Numbered from the stretch's first letter, positions 16,406-25,516 are shown. The stretch: DNA of 64,000 nucleotides from an uncultured Bacteroidales bacterium (GCA_944321885.1 CALUNB010000006.1:1-64000), one strand, 5' to 3'. Notes: generated by a model from the sequence alone, not told the origin. Numbers and translations: made by a program.

Positions 16406-18196
16406 TTACCAGACCACCAAGTCCGGCACCGCCCCGGTTTTCAAAACCTCCTTGGGAATCCGCCCGCAGAGATAATACGCCTGCCCCTCGTATTCCACAT
16501 ATCCGGCTTCCCGGAAAGGCGAACCGGCGGGCAGACCCTCCGGAAAGCAAACGGCGGGCATCGCGAAATCCGGATACACCAACATCACGGCAGGAATTTC
16601 CAAAATCCGGTTGGCAATCTGGCAGAACAAGACCGAGCGGTCCCAAATGTCACCCGATCCTTTTTTCCAGAACATCAAATCCGGATACAAGTAGTATTGC
16701 GTAAGCCGGGCGGAACGCTTGGCCTGCGAACTCAGATTGCGGTCCAAGAAACCTGCCAGCTGGAGCACCTGCATCTGCCGTTTTTCCGATTCGCTGAGCC
16801 GCTTGGTCAAATCCGCTGCCTGGGTCTTGCTAACCAGGCTGTCGAAATCCGGTTTCATGCGGTAAACCAAAGTCTTCTCCAACAAAACATCGAAAGGCAC
16901 GTCCCAGTACATGTTCCCTGGTCCGGCAGGCAGCCCGGCTTCCATCTCGGCCAGACGTTCGTTATAGATATAGCCTTCAAATTTCCCGTAAAGGGGTGCC
17001 ATCCCGGAACGGACGGGATTGATTTGAAAAGAAAAAGGATGGGGCGCCGTGGCAAAAGGTTTACCATAAGTCTGGATTTCCGCATCCCGCATATCCCGGT
17101 TCGAAAGCTTGTAATCCACCAAATAATACGGGGTGGAATCCAACATCACATAAGGCAGGCCGAAAGCCTTTTCCCAGAAAGGCAGCAAGACCACCATCTC
17201 CGTTTTCTTCTCCAACCGCAATTTTGCCAAACGGGCATCGTACCCGGTCTGGTTCAAAACAAAGACCGTGAAACCCAAAGCCTCCCCTTTCTTTCCTTTC
17301 TCGAACATGGGCGTGGCGAACGCCCGGACCAACTGGTAGTATTGGTAATCGTTCAAGCCCAAGTCCACTTTGTACTGGTAGAGTTGCGCTACCACCGGGT
17401 CGTAGTTCTGGGAAGCCAGGTACTGCCAAAACTTGGCGATATGCTTTTCCTGGGCTTTCCCGAAACCTATCGAGCGCAAAGAGGGTTCATAAACCAATTT
17501 CAATTCCTGCCCGTAAAATTTGACCGTGGTGAACTGCTGCTTGGAGACCATGTTGGAAACGGCATCTTTCCCGGCACCCTCGTAATAGTTGCCCGGTACC
17601 GGGGACTCCATCTTCGCATGCGGTTCCAGGACTTTGCCGTAATGCACGAGCCGGTTTCCCGAAGTGTCGCCCGAAGCCTTGGTCTTGTCCGAGAAAAAAC
17701 GCCCCTCGGCATAAGCGGACCTTTCGTCCATCGTCATCGGGTACGAAGCCCAGGAGTCTGCCTGGCGCAACATGTCGGCAAATACCTGGTTATTCTGGCG
17801 CTGGAGTTCGGCATAATCTCCCGAACCATTTCCCATCACACTCTCGTTGAACCAGTTGCTTACCCCTTCCTTCATCTGGGTAAAGCCCTGCTTCAAGGAG
17901 GAACCTACGGAAGAATCCGAATCCTCGGCAGACGCCTTGGCTTTGCCCTTTTTCGCTTTCCGGTTTCTTTTCTTGTCCGCCTTGTCGGCTTTGCCCGTTC
18001 CCGGGGCTTCGAGCGCCACGGAATCCGGTTTCGTCCGGACCGTATCCACCTCGAAACCGATATGTCCTTGAATCCCGTATTCCACGCGTTCCGCCTTTCC
18101 CGCCCCGTCCAAGGACGGACCCGGCAAAGCCTTACCGGCCCACGCCACGGAAAAGCTCCCCCACAAAATCATCCCTGTCAAAAATATCTTATCCAT
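16406..18196 (-). CDS. Secreted protein with degenerate transglutaminase-like C-terminus
   Basis: A 596-residue exported protein: signal peptide (residues 1-20), a charged Lys/Ala/Ser-rich linker (about 68-95), then a large uncharacterised region. The last 100 residues follow a Bacteroidota transglutaminase-like pattern, but the catalytic positions differ. The usual DCEDRS reads DIWDRS, the usual YPGHVATAV reads YPDFAMPAV, and the usual CDPTY reads CGRIP. Cys, His and Asp therefore all appear lost, which suggests a binding rather than catalytic role. The comparison is from memory of the family, not an alignment. No operon partner is evident. Confidence 0.6.
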   Translation of the reverse strand: MDKIFLTGMILWGSFSVAWAGKALPGPSLDGAGKAERVEYGIQGHIGFEVDTVRTKPDSVALEAPGTGKADKADKKRNRKAKKGKAKASAEDSDSSVGSSLKQGFTQMKEGVSNWFNESVMGNGSGDYAELQRQNNQVFADMLRQADSWASYPMTMDERSAYAEGRFFSDKTKASGDTSGNRLVHYGKVLEPHAKMESPVPGNYYEGAGKDAVSNMVSKQQFTTVKFYGQELKLVYEPSLRSIGFGKAQEKHIAKFWQYLASQNYDPVVAQLYQYKVDLGLNDYQYYQLVRAFATPMFEKGKKGEALGFTVFVLNQTGYDARLAKLRLEKKTEMVVLLPFWEKAFGLPYVMLDSTPYYLVDYKLSNRDMRDAEIQTYGKPFATAPHPFSFQINPVRSGMAPLYGKFEGYIYNERLAEMEAGLPAGPGNMYWDVPFDVLLEKTLVYRMKPDFDSLVSKTQAADLTKRLSESEKRQMQVLQLAGFLDRNLSSQAKRSARLTQYYLYPDLMFWKKGSGDIWDRSVLFCQIANRILEIPAVMLVYPDFAMPAVCFPEGLPAGSPFREAGYVEYEGQAYYLCGRIPKEVLKTGAVPDLVVW

Positions 18197-18255
18197 GCTG
18201 TTTTTTTGTTTCTAAGCCTTATGCTCCCTTTCCTGAAACGGAAAGAAGAAACTTA

Positions 18256-18263
18256 CAAAGTTA
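18256..18263 (-). promoter_or_regulatory. -7 box for the 596-residue secreted protein
   Basis: TAACTTTG on the minus strand, 60 bp upstream of the ATG at 18196. No clear -33 box. Confidence 0.4.
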
Positions 18264-18437
18264 TAAAAATAGCATCGAATCCGGCATACCTCTTGGGAAT
18301 TCTACACGGCAGGAGGCATTGTCCCCTTGGTTTCTTGGGAATAGCGAAACAAAAATATTGAGACAAAAAACGCCAACGGACGTAAAGGAGCCGATACCGT
18401 GCAAGGGCAAGCGGATGTTTACAACACGGATTGATTG

Positions 18438-19979
18438 TTATCGGATTTTCCACTCCTCAATCCGGCGGGTGGCGGAAGAGAAATTGACCCCGATTTTGAA
18501 GAGCTTGCGCGAGTCGGCGGCAAAAGGATTGGCATAGCCTTTGTCCTCAATCTGTTGCAAGGCCTCGTCCGCGCTGGCATCCATCTTCAACTCCATCACG
18601 TAGATGTACTTCTCGGTTTGAACTACAATGTCCATGTGGCCATTGCTGGTGCGGCGCTCCACTTGGGTGTATTGGCCCATCAACTTGCACATGACGTACA
18701 TGGTATTTTGAAAGTACAACTCCGCGTCCTCTACAATTTCGTAATCGGCATCGGCAAAAAAGGCCTCGAAACGTTTCATCAAGCCCTCGGCATCCCCTTT
18801 TTCAAAGTCCTCCACGAACCTCCGCACCATGAAAGGCCGTTTGTAACGCGCCGATGGCACGTAGATATTGGCCAGACCCTCCATGAAACCCCGTTCCACC
18901 TCCCGGTTCGGGTACTTCAAGGTGTAGCTCTGCCAGCGTTCGTCGTAACTTTGAATCGTGAGATAGCCGCTTTGGTAAAGCACCGGTACCGGGTCGGAAT
19001 CATCGGCGTTCACCCCGCTGAGGGTGGATGCCGAAACCCCTTCCAAGGTCAGGTCCTCCAAATTGAACTTGCCTTGCTTCAGGGCTTTGACCACGAAGGT
19101 CGGCGTGCCGGTCTCGTACCAATAGTCGCGGAACCTCTGCTCATCAAGAGCCCTCAACAGGCTGAAAGGATTGTAGATGTCCTCGGAGTCCTCACTAAAA
19201 TGGTAACCGTCGTAATAATCCTTAAGCTTGGCGTAACATTCTTCCTTGCTTATCCTGTTGGCATCGGCCATCTCCTGTACGCTTTCATCGAAATACGCAT
19301 GCAAATCGCTTTCAGAAATGCCGCAGATGCCCGCATAGCGGTAATCCATCGAAATGTCGTTGAGATTGTTGAGACCGCTGAAGATGCTGAGTTTGCCTAA
19401 TTTGGTGACCCCGGTCAGGAAACCGAATCGGAGCTTCCCGTCCCGGCTTTTCATCACGCTGTAAAAGCCTTGCAAACGGCTGCGGAAGGCTTCCCGCAAC
19501 GGTTCGTTGCCTGCCGCATCCAACAAAGGCTTGTCGTACTCGTCAATCAGGATGACGACCTGTTTGCCGGTCTTTTCGTACGCCGCATCGATAATGCCGG
19601 AAAAACGAAGACCATCCACCGTGAAAGGATTCTCTATTCCGTATTCTTTCTCCCAGCACCGCAAAGTGTTTTCCATTTTCTCATCCAAGACCTTTTCCTC
19701 GGTATAAGTCACACCGCTCAAATCCAGATGCAAAACCGGATAAGCGTTCCAATCCTTTTCCAAACCCTCAACGGCCAAACCCTTGAAAAGTTCCTTCTTC
19801 CCTTGGAAATAGGCTTCCAAAGTCGAAACCAAAAGGCTCTTGCCGAAACGGCGCGGACGGCTCAAGAAATAGTATTTGCCTGTTGTGACCAAGCGGTGGA
19901 CCAACCCCGTCTTGTCCACATAAACGTAACCTTTTTGGCGGATGTCTTCAAAATTTTGGATTCCAATCGGGTAAAGCAT
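18438..19979 (-). CDS. AAA-ATPase-like protein with DUF1703 (PD-(D/E)XK) domain
   Basis: A 513-residue protein of a family found in many copies in Bacteroidales genomes. The N-terminal AAA-ATPase_like domain begins YPIGIQNFEDIRQKGYVYVDKT and has a Walker A variant SRPRRFGKSLL near residue 42 and Walker B VVILIDEYDKPL near 150. The C-terminal DUF1703/PDDEXK_9 domain has GHMDIVV and VMELKMD (D and ExK of a nuclease core) near residues 450-465. Function is unproven; mobile or defence-related roles have been suggested for similar architectures. It stands alone. Confidence 0.88.
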   Translation of the reverse strand: MLYPIGIQNFEDIRQKGYVYVDKTGLVHRLVTTGKYYFLSRPRRFGKSLLVSTLEAYFQGKKELFKGLAVEGLEKDWNAYPVLHLDLSGVTYTEEKVLDEKMENTLRCWEKEYGIENPFTVDGLRFSGIIDAAYEKTGKQVVILIDEYDKPLLDAAGNEPLREAFRSRLQGFYSVMKSRDGKLRFGFLTGVTKLGKLSIFSGLNNLNDISMDYRYAGICGISESDLHAYFDESVQEMADANRISKEECYAKLKDYYDGYHFSEDSEDIYNPFSLLRALDEQRFRDYWYETGTPTFVVKALKQGKFNLEDLTLEGVSASTLSGVNADDSDPVPVLYQSGYLTIQSYDERWQSYTLKYPNREVERGFMEGLANIYVPSARYKRPFMVRRFVEDFEKGDAEGLMKRFEAFFADADYEIVEDAELYFQNTMYVMCKLMGQYTQVERRTSNGHMDIVVQTEKYIYVMELKMDASADEALQQIEDKGYANPFAADSRKLFKIGVNFSSATRRIEEWKIR

Positions 19980-20325
19980 GATTCAAAATATATTTTCCTT
20001 TTCCGGACCGTCCCTTTGCCCTGCCCTCGCCCGCTTGCAACATGCGGAAAATACCGGTTCGGACCGATTCCTGTCGTAAAACAAGCAAAAATAGGCATTT
20101 CCTTCGACTTTGCCAGCCCGGGAACAACAGCCCTCCTACCGGATTCCGCCTCCCAGACAAGGATACACTTCCGGTCAAGTCATAGTGGAGCTTTTCATCA
20201 ATGAACGGAACCATCTACCCGGAAGGAAGCCGTTTTCCGGAACTCGCCCCACGAAAAGAATCCCGAAACACGCCACATACGCGCCCCAAAATCCACGGAT
20301 TTTTTATCCCGCCCCGGACAGGGTT
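19980..20325. other. Intergenic stretch without recognisable gene
   Basis: This separates the divergent DUF1703 ATPase and small lipoprotein genes. Short open frames on both strands lack family resemblance or a plausible start. The only signal I see is the promoter that begins at its right end. Confidence 0.5.
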
Positions 20326-20358
20326 TTTGAAACAGTATCGAAAATATCCGTACTTTTG
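20326..20358 (+). promoter_or_regulatory. Bacteroides-type promoter for the small lipoprotein gene
   Basis: TTTG at 20326-20329 and TACTTTTG at 20351-20358, spaced 21 bp. The lipoprotein ATG is at 20464, leaving a leader of about 100 nt. Confidence 0.65.
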
Positions 20359-20463
20359 CTTCGGAAAGCCCAAGGCAAGGGATTCCGAGGATTGCATCTC
20401 CAACCGGAACCGGACCGGAGACCGGAATCTTGCCGGAAAGCCGTTCCTTCAAAAACAGAAAAG

Positions 20464-20607
20464 ATGCCAAGAAGAAAAACCGTCCGCCTTTGCTTAGCCT
20501 TGCTTGTTGCCGGCTCGACCCTGTTCTTGTTATCCTCCTGTTCAAATTCACGGAAACTCTGCCCCGCCTACACGACCAAATACAAGGTGGAGGCAATGCC
20601 CTATTGA
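20464..20607 (+). CDS. Small lipoprotein, 47 residues
   Basis: MPRRKTVRLCLALLVAG starts a basic, then hydrophobic signal peptide ending in the lipobox FLLSSC (Cys 26). The mature peptide is only 22 residues and contains CPAYTTKYKVEAMPY. A well-formed promoter precedes it, and a barrel-like gene begins 13 bp after its stop, so the two are very probably co-transcribed. I do not recognise a function. The short mature part with a Cys and two Tyr may contact a partner rather than fold alone. Confidence 0.65.
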   Translation: MPRRKTVRLCLALLVAGSTLFLLSSCSNSRKLCPAYTTKYKVEAMPY

Positions 20608-20620
20608 GCTATCGTATTCC

Positions 20621-21394
20621 ATGAAAAGAACTTGGTTCCTCAAATTGTTGTTCCTGGCAGCCTTCTTGGGCTGCGGCAAAGGGGTCGTGCAATCCCAAGT
20701 TCTCGTCTATGAAGACTTCGTGCCTTCCGCAAGATTCATCTACCTGAAAGAACGCTTCTTCTACGCCCAAATCCATACGGCAGGTTTCACCATCGGGTAC
20801 GAGCAGGGACACCTGAATTCGCGCTTCAACTACATGGGTTGGAACATCGAGTTCGCCACCCAACTGGATTACAGGGCCAAAGCCGTGAACTGGTACGGGA
20901 GCGGGCGACGTTACAAATTCGGGATGCTCAACAGTTTCTGCATACTCCGGGCCGGATACGGCGGGCTTTGGACCCTGAACGAAAAGCCCTATTGGGGTGG
21001 GGTCAAAGTCTCGTTGAGCTACCGGGGAGGATTCTCCCTAGGCTTAGCTTTCCCTCAATACATCAATGTCTTATACGACACCGCGGGCCAGGATGTCCGC
21101 TTGGAACGCATGGACCCCGAAAATCCCCGCCACCGCGACGTGGCCTATATCCTGGAAAGGGGGCCTATCCTGAAAGGATTGTCCGGAATGCGGCCCTATC
21201 CGGGAATTTTTTTGAAAGTCGGCATGGACTTCGAATTCGGCAAATCGGAAGAACGTTCCCACACCTTGGGATTCGGCATCATCTACGATTGCTATTTCAC
21301 CCGGATTCCCCTGATGATGGACCAGAAAAACCCTTTCGGTTTTCTGAACTTCTATATCGAGTATAAATTCGGGAAACGCCACGAAGCCCGGTAG
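20621..21394 (+). CDS. Secreted outer-membrane beta-barrel-like protein, unknown function
   Basis: A 257-residue protein with a signal peptide (cleavage near VVQSQ). The mature part alternates hydrophobic and polar residues with many Tyr/Phe/Gly pairs (HTAGFTIGYEQG, WNIEFATQLDYR, GVKVSLSYRGGFSLGLAF) and ends with NFYIEYKFG, all consistent with an 8-10 stranded barrel. It follows the small lipoprotein and precedes ung. I do not recognise the family. It could be a type IX secretion accessory or an envelope structural protein; neither is supported directly. Confidence 0.7.
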   Translation: MKRTWFLKLLFLAAFLGCGKGVVQSQVLVYEDFVPSARFIYLKERFFYAQIHTAGFTIGYEQGHLNSRFNYMGWNIEFATQLDYRAKAVNWYGSGRRYKFGMLNSFCILRAGYGGLWTLNEKPYWGGVKVSLSYRGGFSLGLAFPQYINVLYDTAGQDVRLERMDPENPRHRDVAYILERGPILKGLSGMRPYPGIFLKVGMDFEFGKSEERSHTLGFGIIYDCYFTRIPLMMDQKNPFGFLNFYIEYKFGKRHEAR

Positions 21395-21436
21395 AGGGCA
21401 AAAGCTTTCCCTCCCTGATGTTGAATTTCTCTTACC

Positions 21437-22126
21437 ATGGAAATCAAACCCCAGTTAGAACCCGGATGGTTGGAAGCCTTGCAAGAAGAATTCCGCAAGA
21501 CTTATTTTGCCCAGCTGAAGCAATTCTTGGTCGAGGAGAAGCGGCAGCACCTCGTCTTCCCTCCCGGAAAATTGATTTTCAACGCCTTCAATAGCACACC
21601 TTTCCAAAATGTGAAAGTGGTGATTCTCGGGCAAGACCCCTACCACGAACCGGGACAGGCCGAAGGCCTTTGCTTTTCGGTGCCGGACGGATGCCCGTTC
21701 CCGCCATCCTTGGTCAACATCCTCAAGGAACTCCAAGCCGATTTGGGCTGTCCTTTTCCCCGTAGCGGGCATTTGGAAAAATGGACCCGCCAAGGCGTGC
21801 TGCTGCTCAACGCAACCTTGACCGTCCAAGCCCACCGGGCCGGTTCGCACCAAGGCAAAGGCTGGGAAACCTTCACGGATGCGGCCATCCAAGCCCTTTC
21901 CTCGCAAAAATCGGGATTGGTTTTCCTGTTGTGGGGCAATTTCGCCCAAGCCAAAAGCCGCCTTATCGATACAGGAAAGCACCATATCCTGCGGGCCGCC
22001 CATCCCTCGCCCCTTTCAGCCTACCGGGGCTTTTTCGGTTGCCGCCACTTTTCCCAAACCAACCAAATCCTGGAATCCCAAGGAATGGCACCGATCGACT
22101 GGGACCTCTCCACACCCCTTTCCTGA
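21437..22126 (+). CDS. ung: Uracil-DNA glycosylase
   Basis: A 229-residue family 1 UDG that removes uracil from DNA, starting base excision repair. The catalytic water-activating loop GQDPYHEPGQAEGLCFSV is near residues 64-81. FLLWGNFAQAK holds the uracil-contacting Asn-type segment, and the DNA intercalation loop HPSPLSAYRGFFGC is near residue 190. Length and motifs match the family. It begins 42 bp after the barrel gene and is followed by aroQ 41 bp later. Confidence 0.96.
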   Translation: MEIKPQLEPGWLEALQEEFRKTYFAQLKQFLVEEKRQHLVFPPGKLIFNAFNSTPFQNVKVVILGQDPYHEPGQAEGLCFSVPDGCPFPPSLVNILKELQADLGCPFPRSGHLEKWTRQGVLLLNATLTVQAHRAGSHQGKGWETFTDAAIQALSSQKSGLVFLLWGNFAQAKSRLIDTGKHHILRAAHPSPLSAYRGFFGCRHFSQTNQILESQGMAPIDWDLSTPLS

Positions 22127-22167
22127 AAGTTTTCCACGCACCCGAACCATCAACCAAGCTAAATACC

Positions 22168-22602
22168 ATGAAAATCGCCATCATCAACGGACCGAACCTG
22201 AACCTGACCGGAATCCGGGAACCGGAAATCTACGGGGCGGAAAGCTTCGAACGCTTCATCCCCGCCCTCTTCGCCCAATTCTCCGAACACGACATCGTCT
22301 ACTTCCAATCCAACGTGGAAGGTGAGCTGATCAACATGCTCCATTCCTGCGGCGGGGAACAGCGTGCCATCCTCCTGAACGCCGGCGGTTACACGCATAC
22401 CTCCGTGGCATTGCACGACGCCATCAAGGCCATCGGGACACCGGTCATCGAAATCCATATGTCCAATGTGGCAGCCAGGGAGGAATTCCGCCACACTTCC
22501 CTTATCGGCAGCGCCTGCATCGGGACCATCGCCGGTTTCGGACTGGATTCCTACCGGCTGGGGATTTTGGCGTTGGAAAAGCTTGAGGCTCCCAACGACT
22601 AA
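22168..22602 (+). CDS. aroQ: Type II 3-dehydroquinate dehydratase
   Basis: A 144-residue enzyme of the shikimate pathway that dehydrates 3-dehydroquinate; it forms dodecamers. INGPNLNLTGIREPEIYG gives the catalytic Arg/Tyr loop near residue 22, NAGGYTHTSVALHDAI supplies substrate contacts, and EIHMSNVAAREEFRHTS carries the catalytic His. The start at 22168 matches the usual MKIxIINGPNLN beginning. It is the last gene before a 512-bp repeat region. Confidence 0.96.
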   Translation: MKIAIINGPNLNLTGIREPEIYGAESFERFIPALFAQFSEHDIVYFQSNVEGELINMLHSCGGEQRAILLNAGGYTHTSVALHDAIKAIGTPVIEIHMSNVAAREEFRHTSLIGSACIGTIAGFGLDSYRLGILALEKLEAPND

Positions 22603-22691
22603 AACTCCGGCATGTCATAAGGGGGTATCGGCATGGCATCCCCGATACGTTTCCGAAAAAAAGCGCTGGAGAAATTTTAAATTTATAAAAC

Positions 22692-22728
22692 GTTGGGATT
22701 GCCAAAATGCTTATTTGACAATCCCAAC
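22692..22728. repeat. Perfect 10-bp hairpin downstream of aroQ
   Basis: GTTGGGATTG (22692-22701) and CAATCCCAAC (22719-22728) with a 17-nt loop. There is no T run, so it is not a classical terminator. A weaker stem GTATCGG/CCGATAC lies closer to the aroQ stop. Confidence 0.5.
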
Positions 22729-22732
22729 AATA

Positions 22733-22963
22733 GTACGCCAGAACGGCATGATGCAAGGTGCTGAAAGCGCAGTGCAAACCGAGCGCAGAGCTAAGCTCGC
22801 TTAAGCTTTGATTACACGAAAACGGACTGCGTCTCGGGACGGCGTATCATAATGTGCAATCTGCTTCGTTGCTATCGAGTCTCGAACTCAGTCACGTACT
22901 TTAGTACGCTCCTTCGTTCTCGCTCTCAGCGCCTTGCATCTTACTTCACTCTGATACGCCGCC
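22733..22963. repeat. GGCGGTGTG-family repeats in both orientations
   Basis: At 22841-22963 an element has GGCGTATCA and TGATACGCC ends. Its right half is the reverse complement of the unit AGATGCAAGGCGCTGAGAGC that occurs at 61500. A second, more divergent unit in the opposite orientation (GATGCAAGGTGCTGAAAGCG) lies at 22750-22770. Open frames here are not credible genes. The remaining 22964-23114 also contains CAGCC...TTCGG sequence like the tail of the copy at 61484-61763. Confidence 0.65.
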
Positions 22964-23114
22964 TGAAGATGATTTCAAATGCCTATTTTGATACACCTTC
23001 TTCTCAACTTGCACCGTTTTTGCCGAGGTACAGCCAGTCTTCGGCGAAGCCAACGCCCCGATTGAGCATGGGCCGAGGCGGAAGGGCTTCGCCAACTTGA
23101 TTCACACACCGCAC

Positions 23115-24437
23115 TCAGCCTTTATAGCGAATCCACCGCCAAAGCTCCTTATACGACCCCTTCTTCCCGTACATCAGGATTCCCACACGGTAAATCCGCG
23201 CCGCCAACCAGGTGGTGCCGATGAAACCCAAGACCAAAAGCCCTAACGAAAGAACCAATTCCCAAGCCGGAACCCCGAAAGGAATACGGGCCATCATGAC
23301 GATGGGTGAAGTGAACGGGATAATCGAAGTCCAGAAAGCCAGCGGACCGTTGGGGTCCTTCAAGACCGTCGCCACCACCAAAATCCCGAAAATCAAAGGA
23401 ATCGTAATCGGCCACATGAACTGGTTGGTATCCTCCTGGTCTTCCACCGCCGCCCCGATGGCCGCGAACAAGGAAGCATACAACAGATACCCTCCAAGGA
23501 AATAAGCCAAGAAATACAACAACAAGGTTTTCAGGTGCAAAGACTCGATAATCGACTGGATTTCCAGCATCGTGGACTGCACTTCCGTCATGGGAACGGA
23601 AGCCCCCATGCCGGGCATGGCCGAAGAAGTAGCCGCCATCTGGGCCGCTTCCATGCTGCCGCTTCCCCCGATCAAGCCCACCGCCATGGTCAGGACCAAA
23701 GTCAGCACGCCCCAGAGCAGCAATTGGGTCAAACCCACCAAAGCCAAGCCCAACACCTTGCCCATCAACAATTGGAACGGTTTGACCGAAGAAATCATCA
23801 CCTCGATGATCCGGTTCGATTTTTCCTCGATGACCCCGCTCATGATCTGGCTTCCGAAAATGAAGACGAAACCATAAATCAGGAAGCCGACCACATAAGC
23901 GATAATCGACTTGATTTCCGTATAGGAACGTTCCCCCGTTTCCACATCCTGTGAAATGACACTGACCGAAGCCTCGTTGATATACGAGAACAAAGCCGGA
24001 TCCAAATCGCTCTCCTGCTGCATCAAAACCATCCGCAACTTATTCTCCGCCAAGGATTCTATCTCTTCCAAGGTGCTCATCGAAGGATCGGTTTCCCGGT
24101 AGAAGAACACCATCCCTTGCCGGTTCGAATCCAAGCCGGATGCCGGAATCCAAAGCGCTCCCGCATATTTTTCATCCCGCATTCCCGCCTTGGCCTCCGC
24201 CGTGTCCTTCACCGGCTCGAAAAGGTTCTCCGCCTTCTCGAAAGCCGTCGCGTACAAACCGGTCTCGTCCACCAAAGCATAGGTCTTGGAACTTCCGCCC
24301 ATCTGCATCAACAGGGCCGGAGCGAACATCAGGGCCACCAAAAGGATGGGCCCCAGGATGGTCATGATGAAGAAACCTTTTTTCTTGACCCTTGTCGTGT
24401 ACTCCCGCTGGAGTACCACCCATGTGTTATTTTTCAT
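23115..24437 (-). CDS. ABC-2 type exporter permease (NatB-like)
   Basis: A 440-residue inner-membrane protein. It has an N-terminal membrane segment (KKGFFIMTILGPILLVALMFAPALL), an extracytoplasmic region of about 140 residues, and five or more C-terminal membrane segments starting at IIAYVVGFLIYGFVFIFGSQIMSGV. GVIEEKSNRIIEVMISSVKPFQLLMGK is the conserved ABC-2 permease motif. It pairs with the ATPase gene immediately upstream, which overlaps its start by 11 bp. In Bacteroidota such pairs are annotated as sodium or drug exporters on weak grounds; the substrate is unknown. Confidence 0.9.
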   Translation of the reverse strand: MKNNTWVVLQREYTTRVKKKGFFIMTILGPILLVALMFAPALLMQMGGSSKTYALVDETGLYATAFEKAENLFEPVKDTAEAKAGMRDEKYAGALWIPASGLDSNRQGMVFFYRETDPSMSTLEEIESLAENKLRMVLMQQESDLDPALFSYINEASVSVISQDVETGERSYTEIKSIIAYVVGFLIYGFVFIFGSQIMSGVIEEKSNRIIEVMISSVKPFQLLMGKVLGLALVGLTQLLLWGVLTLVLTMAVGLIGGSGSMEAAQMAATSSAMPGMGASVPMTEVQSTMLEIQSIIESLHLKTLLLYFLAYFLGGYLLYASLFAAIGAAVEDQEDTNQFMWPITIPLIFGILVVATVLKDPNGPLAFWTSIIPFTSPIVMMARIPFGVPAWELVLSLGLLVLGFIGTTWLAARIYRVGILMYGKKGSYKELWRWIRYKG

Positions 24438-25362
24438 TTTCCGCCTGTTTTACCGTTTGAATAAAAATATCGTTCATGCTGGGCAGCTTTTCCGAAAAAT
24501 CCTTCACTTCCCCGTAGCGCATCAAGGTTTCCAGCATGGGATTGCCATGTCCCGCCCCCGCGTTCATCTTCACTTTCAAGGTGAACAAGCCCGGCACGTC
24601 GCAAGGGTTTTCTTCCAAGATGTCCACTTGCGAAGCCAAGGCAGCCATCCGTTCCGGGTCGCTGTACAAGGCCACCTCGTAGATATTGTCGCTGAAATTC
24701 CGCCGGATATCTTCCACCTTGCCGTCCAAAATCTTCTTCGATTTGTTGATCAGCGCGATTTCATCGCAGATTTCTTCCACCGAAGCCATGTTGTGGGTCG
24801 AAAAGATAATCGTCGCCCCCTGCTTCTTCAGTTCCAGGATTTCATCCTTGAGCAACTGGGCGTTGATGGGGTCGAAACCGCTGAAAGGCTCATCGAAAAT
24901 CAACAGGCCCGGCTTGTGCAAGACCGTCACCACGAACTGTATCTTCTGTTGCATTCCCTTCGAAAGTTCGGACACCTTGCGGTTCCACCAGGAATCGATG
25001 CCGAACTTCGCGAACCATCCGTGCAGGCGTTTGGTCGCTTCCGCCCGGCTCAAACCCTTGAGCTGCGCCAAATAGAGCGCCTGCTCCCCTACTTTCATGT
25101 TACGGTACAGGCCGCGTTCCTCCGGCAGGTAGCCCACATCGTAAATGTGTTCCCGGGAAAGCCGCTCTCCCTTGATGAAGACCGAACCCTCGTCAGGTGC
25201 CGTGATTTGATTGATAATCCGGATAAAGGTGGTTTTCCCTGCCCCGTTGGGACCCAAAAGGCCGAAAATGCAACCTTTGGGAACTGCCAACGAAACATGG
25301 TCCAAAGCCGTGTAGTTTCCGTAACGCTTCACGACCTCTTTGGCTTCCAATAAATAATCCAT
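24427..25362 (-). CDS. ABC transporter ATP-binding protein (NatA-like)
   Basis: A 311-residue ATPase with Walker A GPNGAGKTTF near residue 38, signature LSKGMQQKIQF near 136, Walker B LLIFDEPFSGFDP near 157 and the switch His in STHN. A C-terminal extension of about 90 residues follows the ATPase fold, as in DrrA/NatA types. It drives the permease encoded next; an 11-bp overlap suggests translational coupling. The start at MDYLLEAKEVV is chosen because the family begins there, although the frame is open further upstream. Confidence 0.92.
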   Translation of the reverse strand: MDYLLEAKEVVKRYGNYTALDHVSLAVPKGCIFGLLGPNGAGKTTFIRIINQITAPDEGSVFIKGERLSREHIYDVGYLPEERGLYRNMKVGEQALYLAQLKGLSRAEATKRLHGWFAKFGIDSWWNRKVSELSKGMQQKIQFVVTVLHKPGLLIFDEPFSGFDPINAQLLKDEILELKKQGATIIFSTHNMASVEEICDEIALINKSKKILDGKVEDIRRNFSDNIYEVALYSDPERMAALASQVDILEENPCDVPGLFTLKVKMNAGAGHGNPMLETLMRYGEVKDFSEKLPSMNDIFIQTVKQAENEK

Positions 25363-25442
25363 GGTTTTATGGTGTTTCCTATAAAAATGTGGTCTATGTG
25401 ATCTTAGAAAAGAGTGGTCAAACAAAAACCGTCCTTGGAAGT

Positions 25443-25473
25443 AAAAAGGCCCTGCCTCCTGCACCGGGCAGGA
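25443..25473 (-). terminator. Intrinsic terminator of glnA
   Basis: On the minus strand CCTGCCCG and GGAGGCAGG form a stem followed by CCTTTTTAC. It lies 44 bp past the glnA stop codon. Confidence 0.65.
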
Positions 25474-25516
25474 AACAGAGCCTTCCTTCAAACCGAAAAC
25501 AGAGCGGTGCGCCTCA

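Noticed and set aside
22852-23100. Possible small gene in the repeat region after aroQ
   Set aside because: The frame covers the reverse-oriented repeat found elsewhere and has no recognisable protein features.
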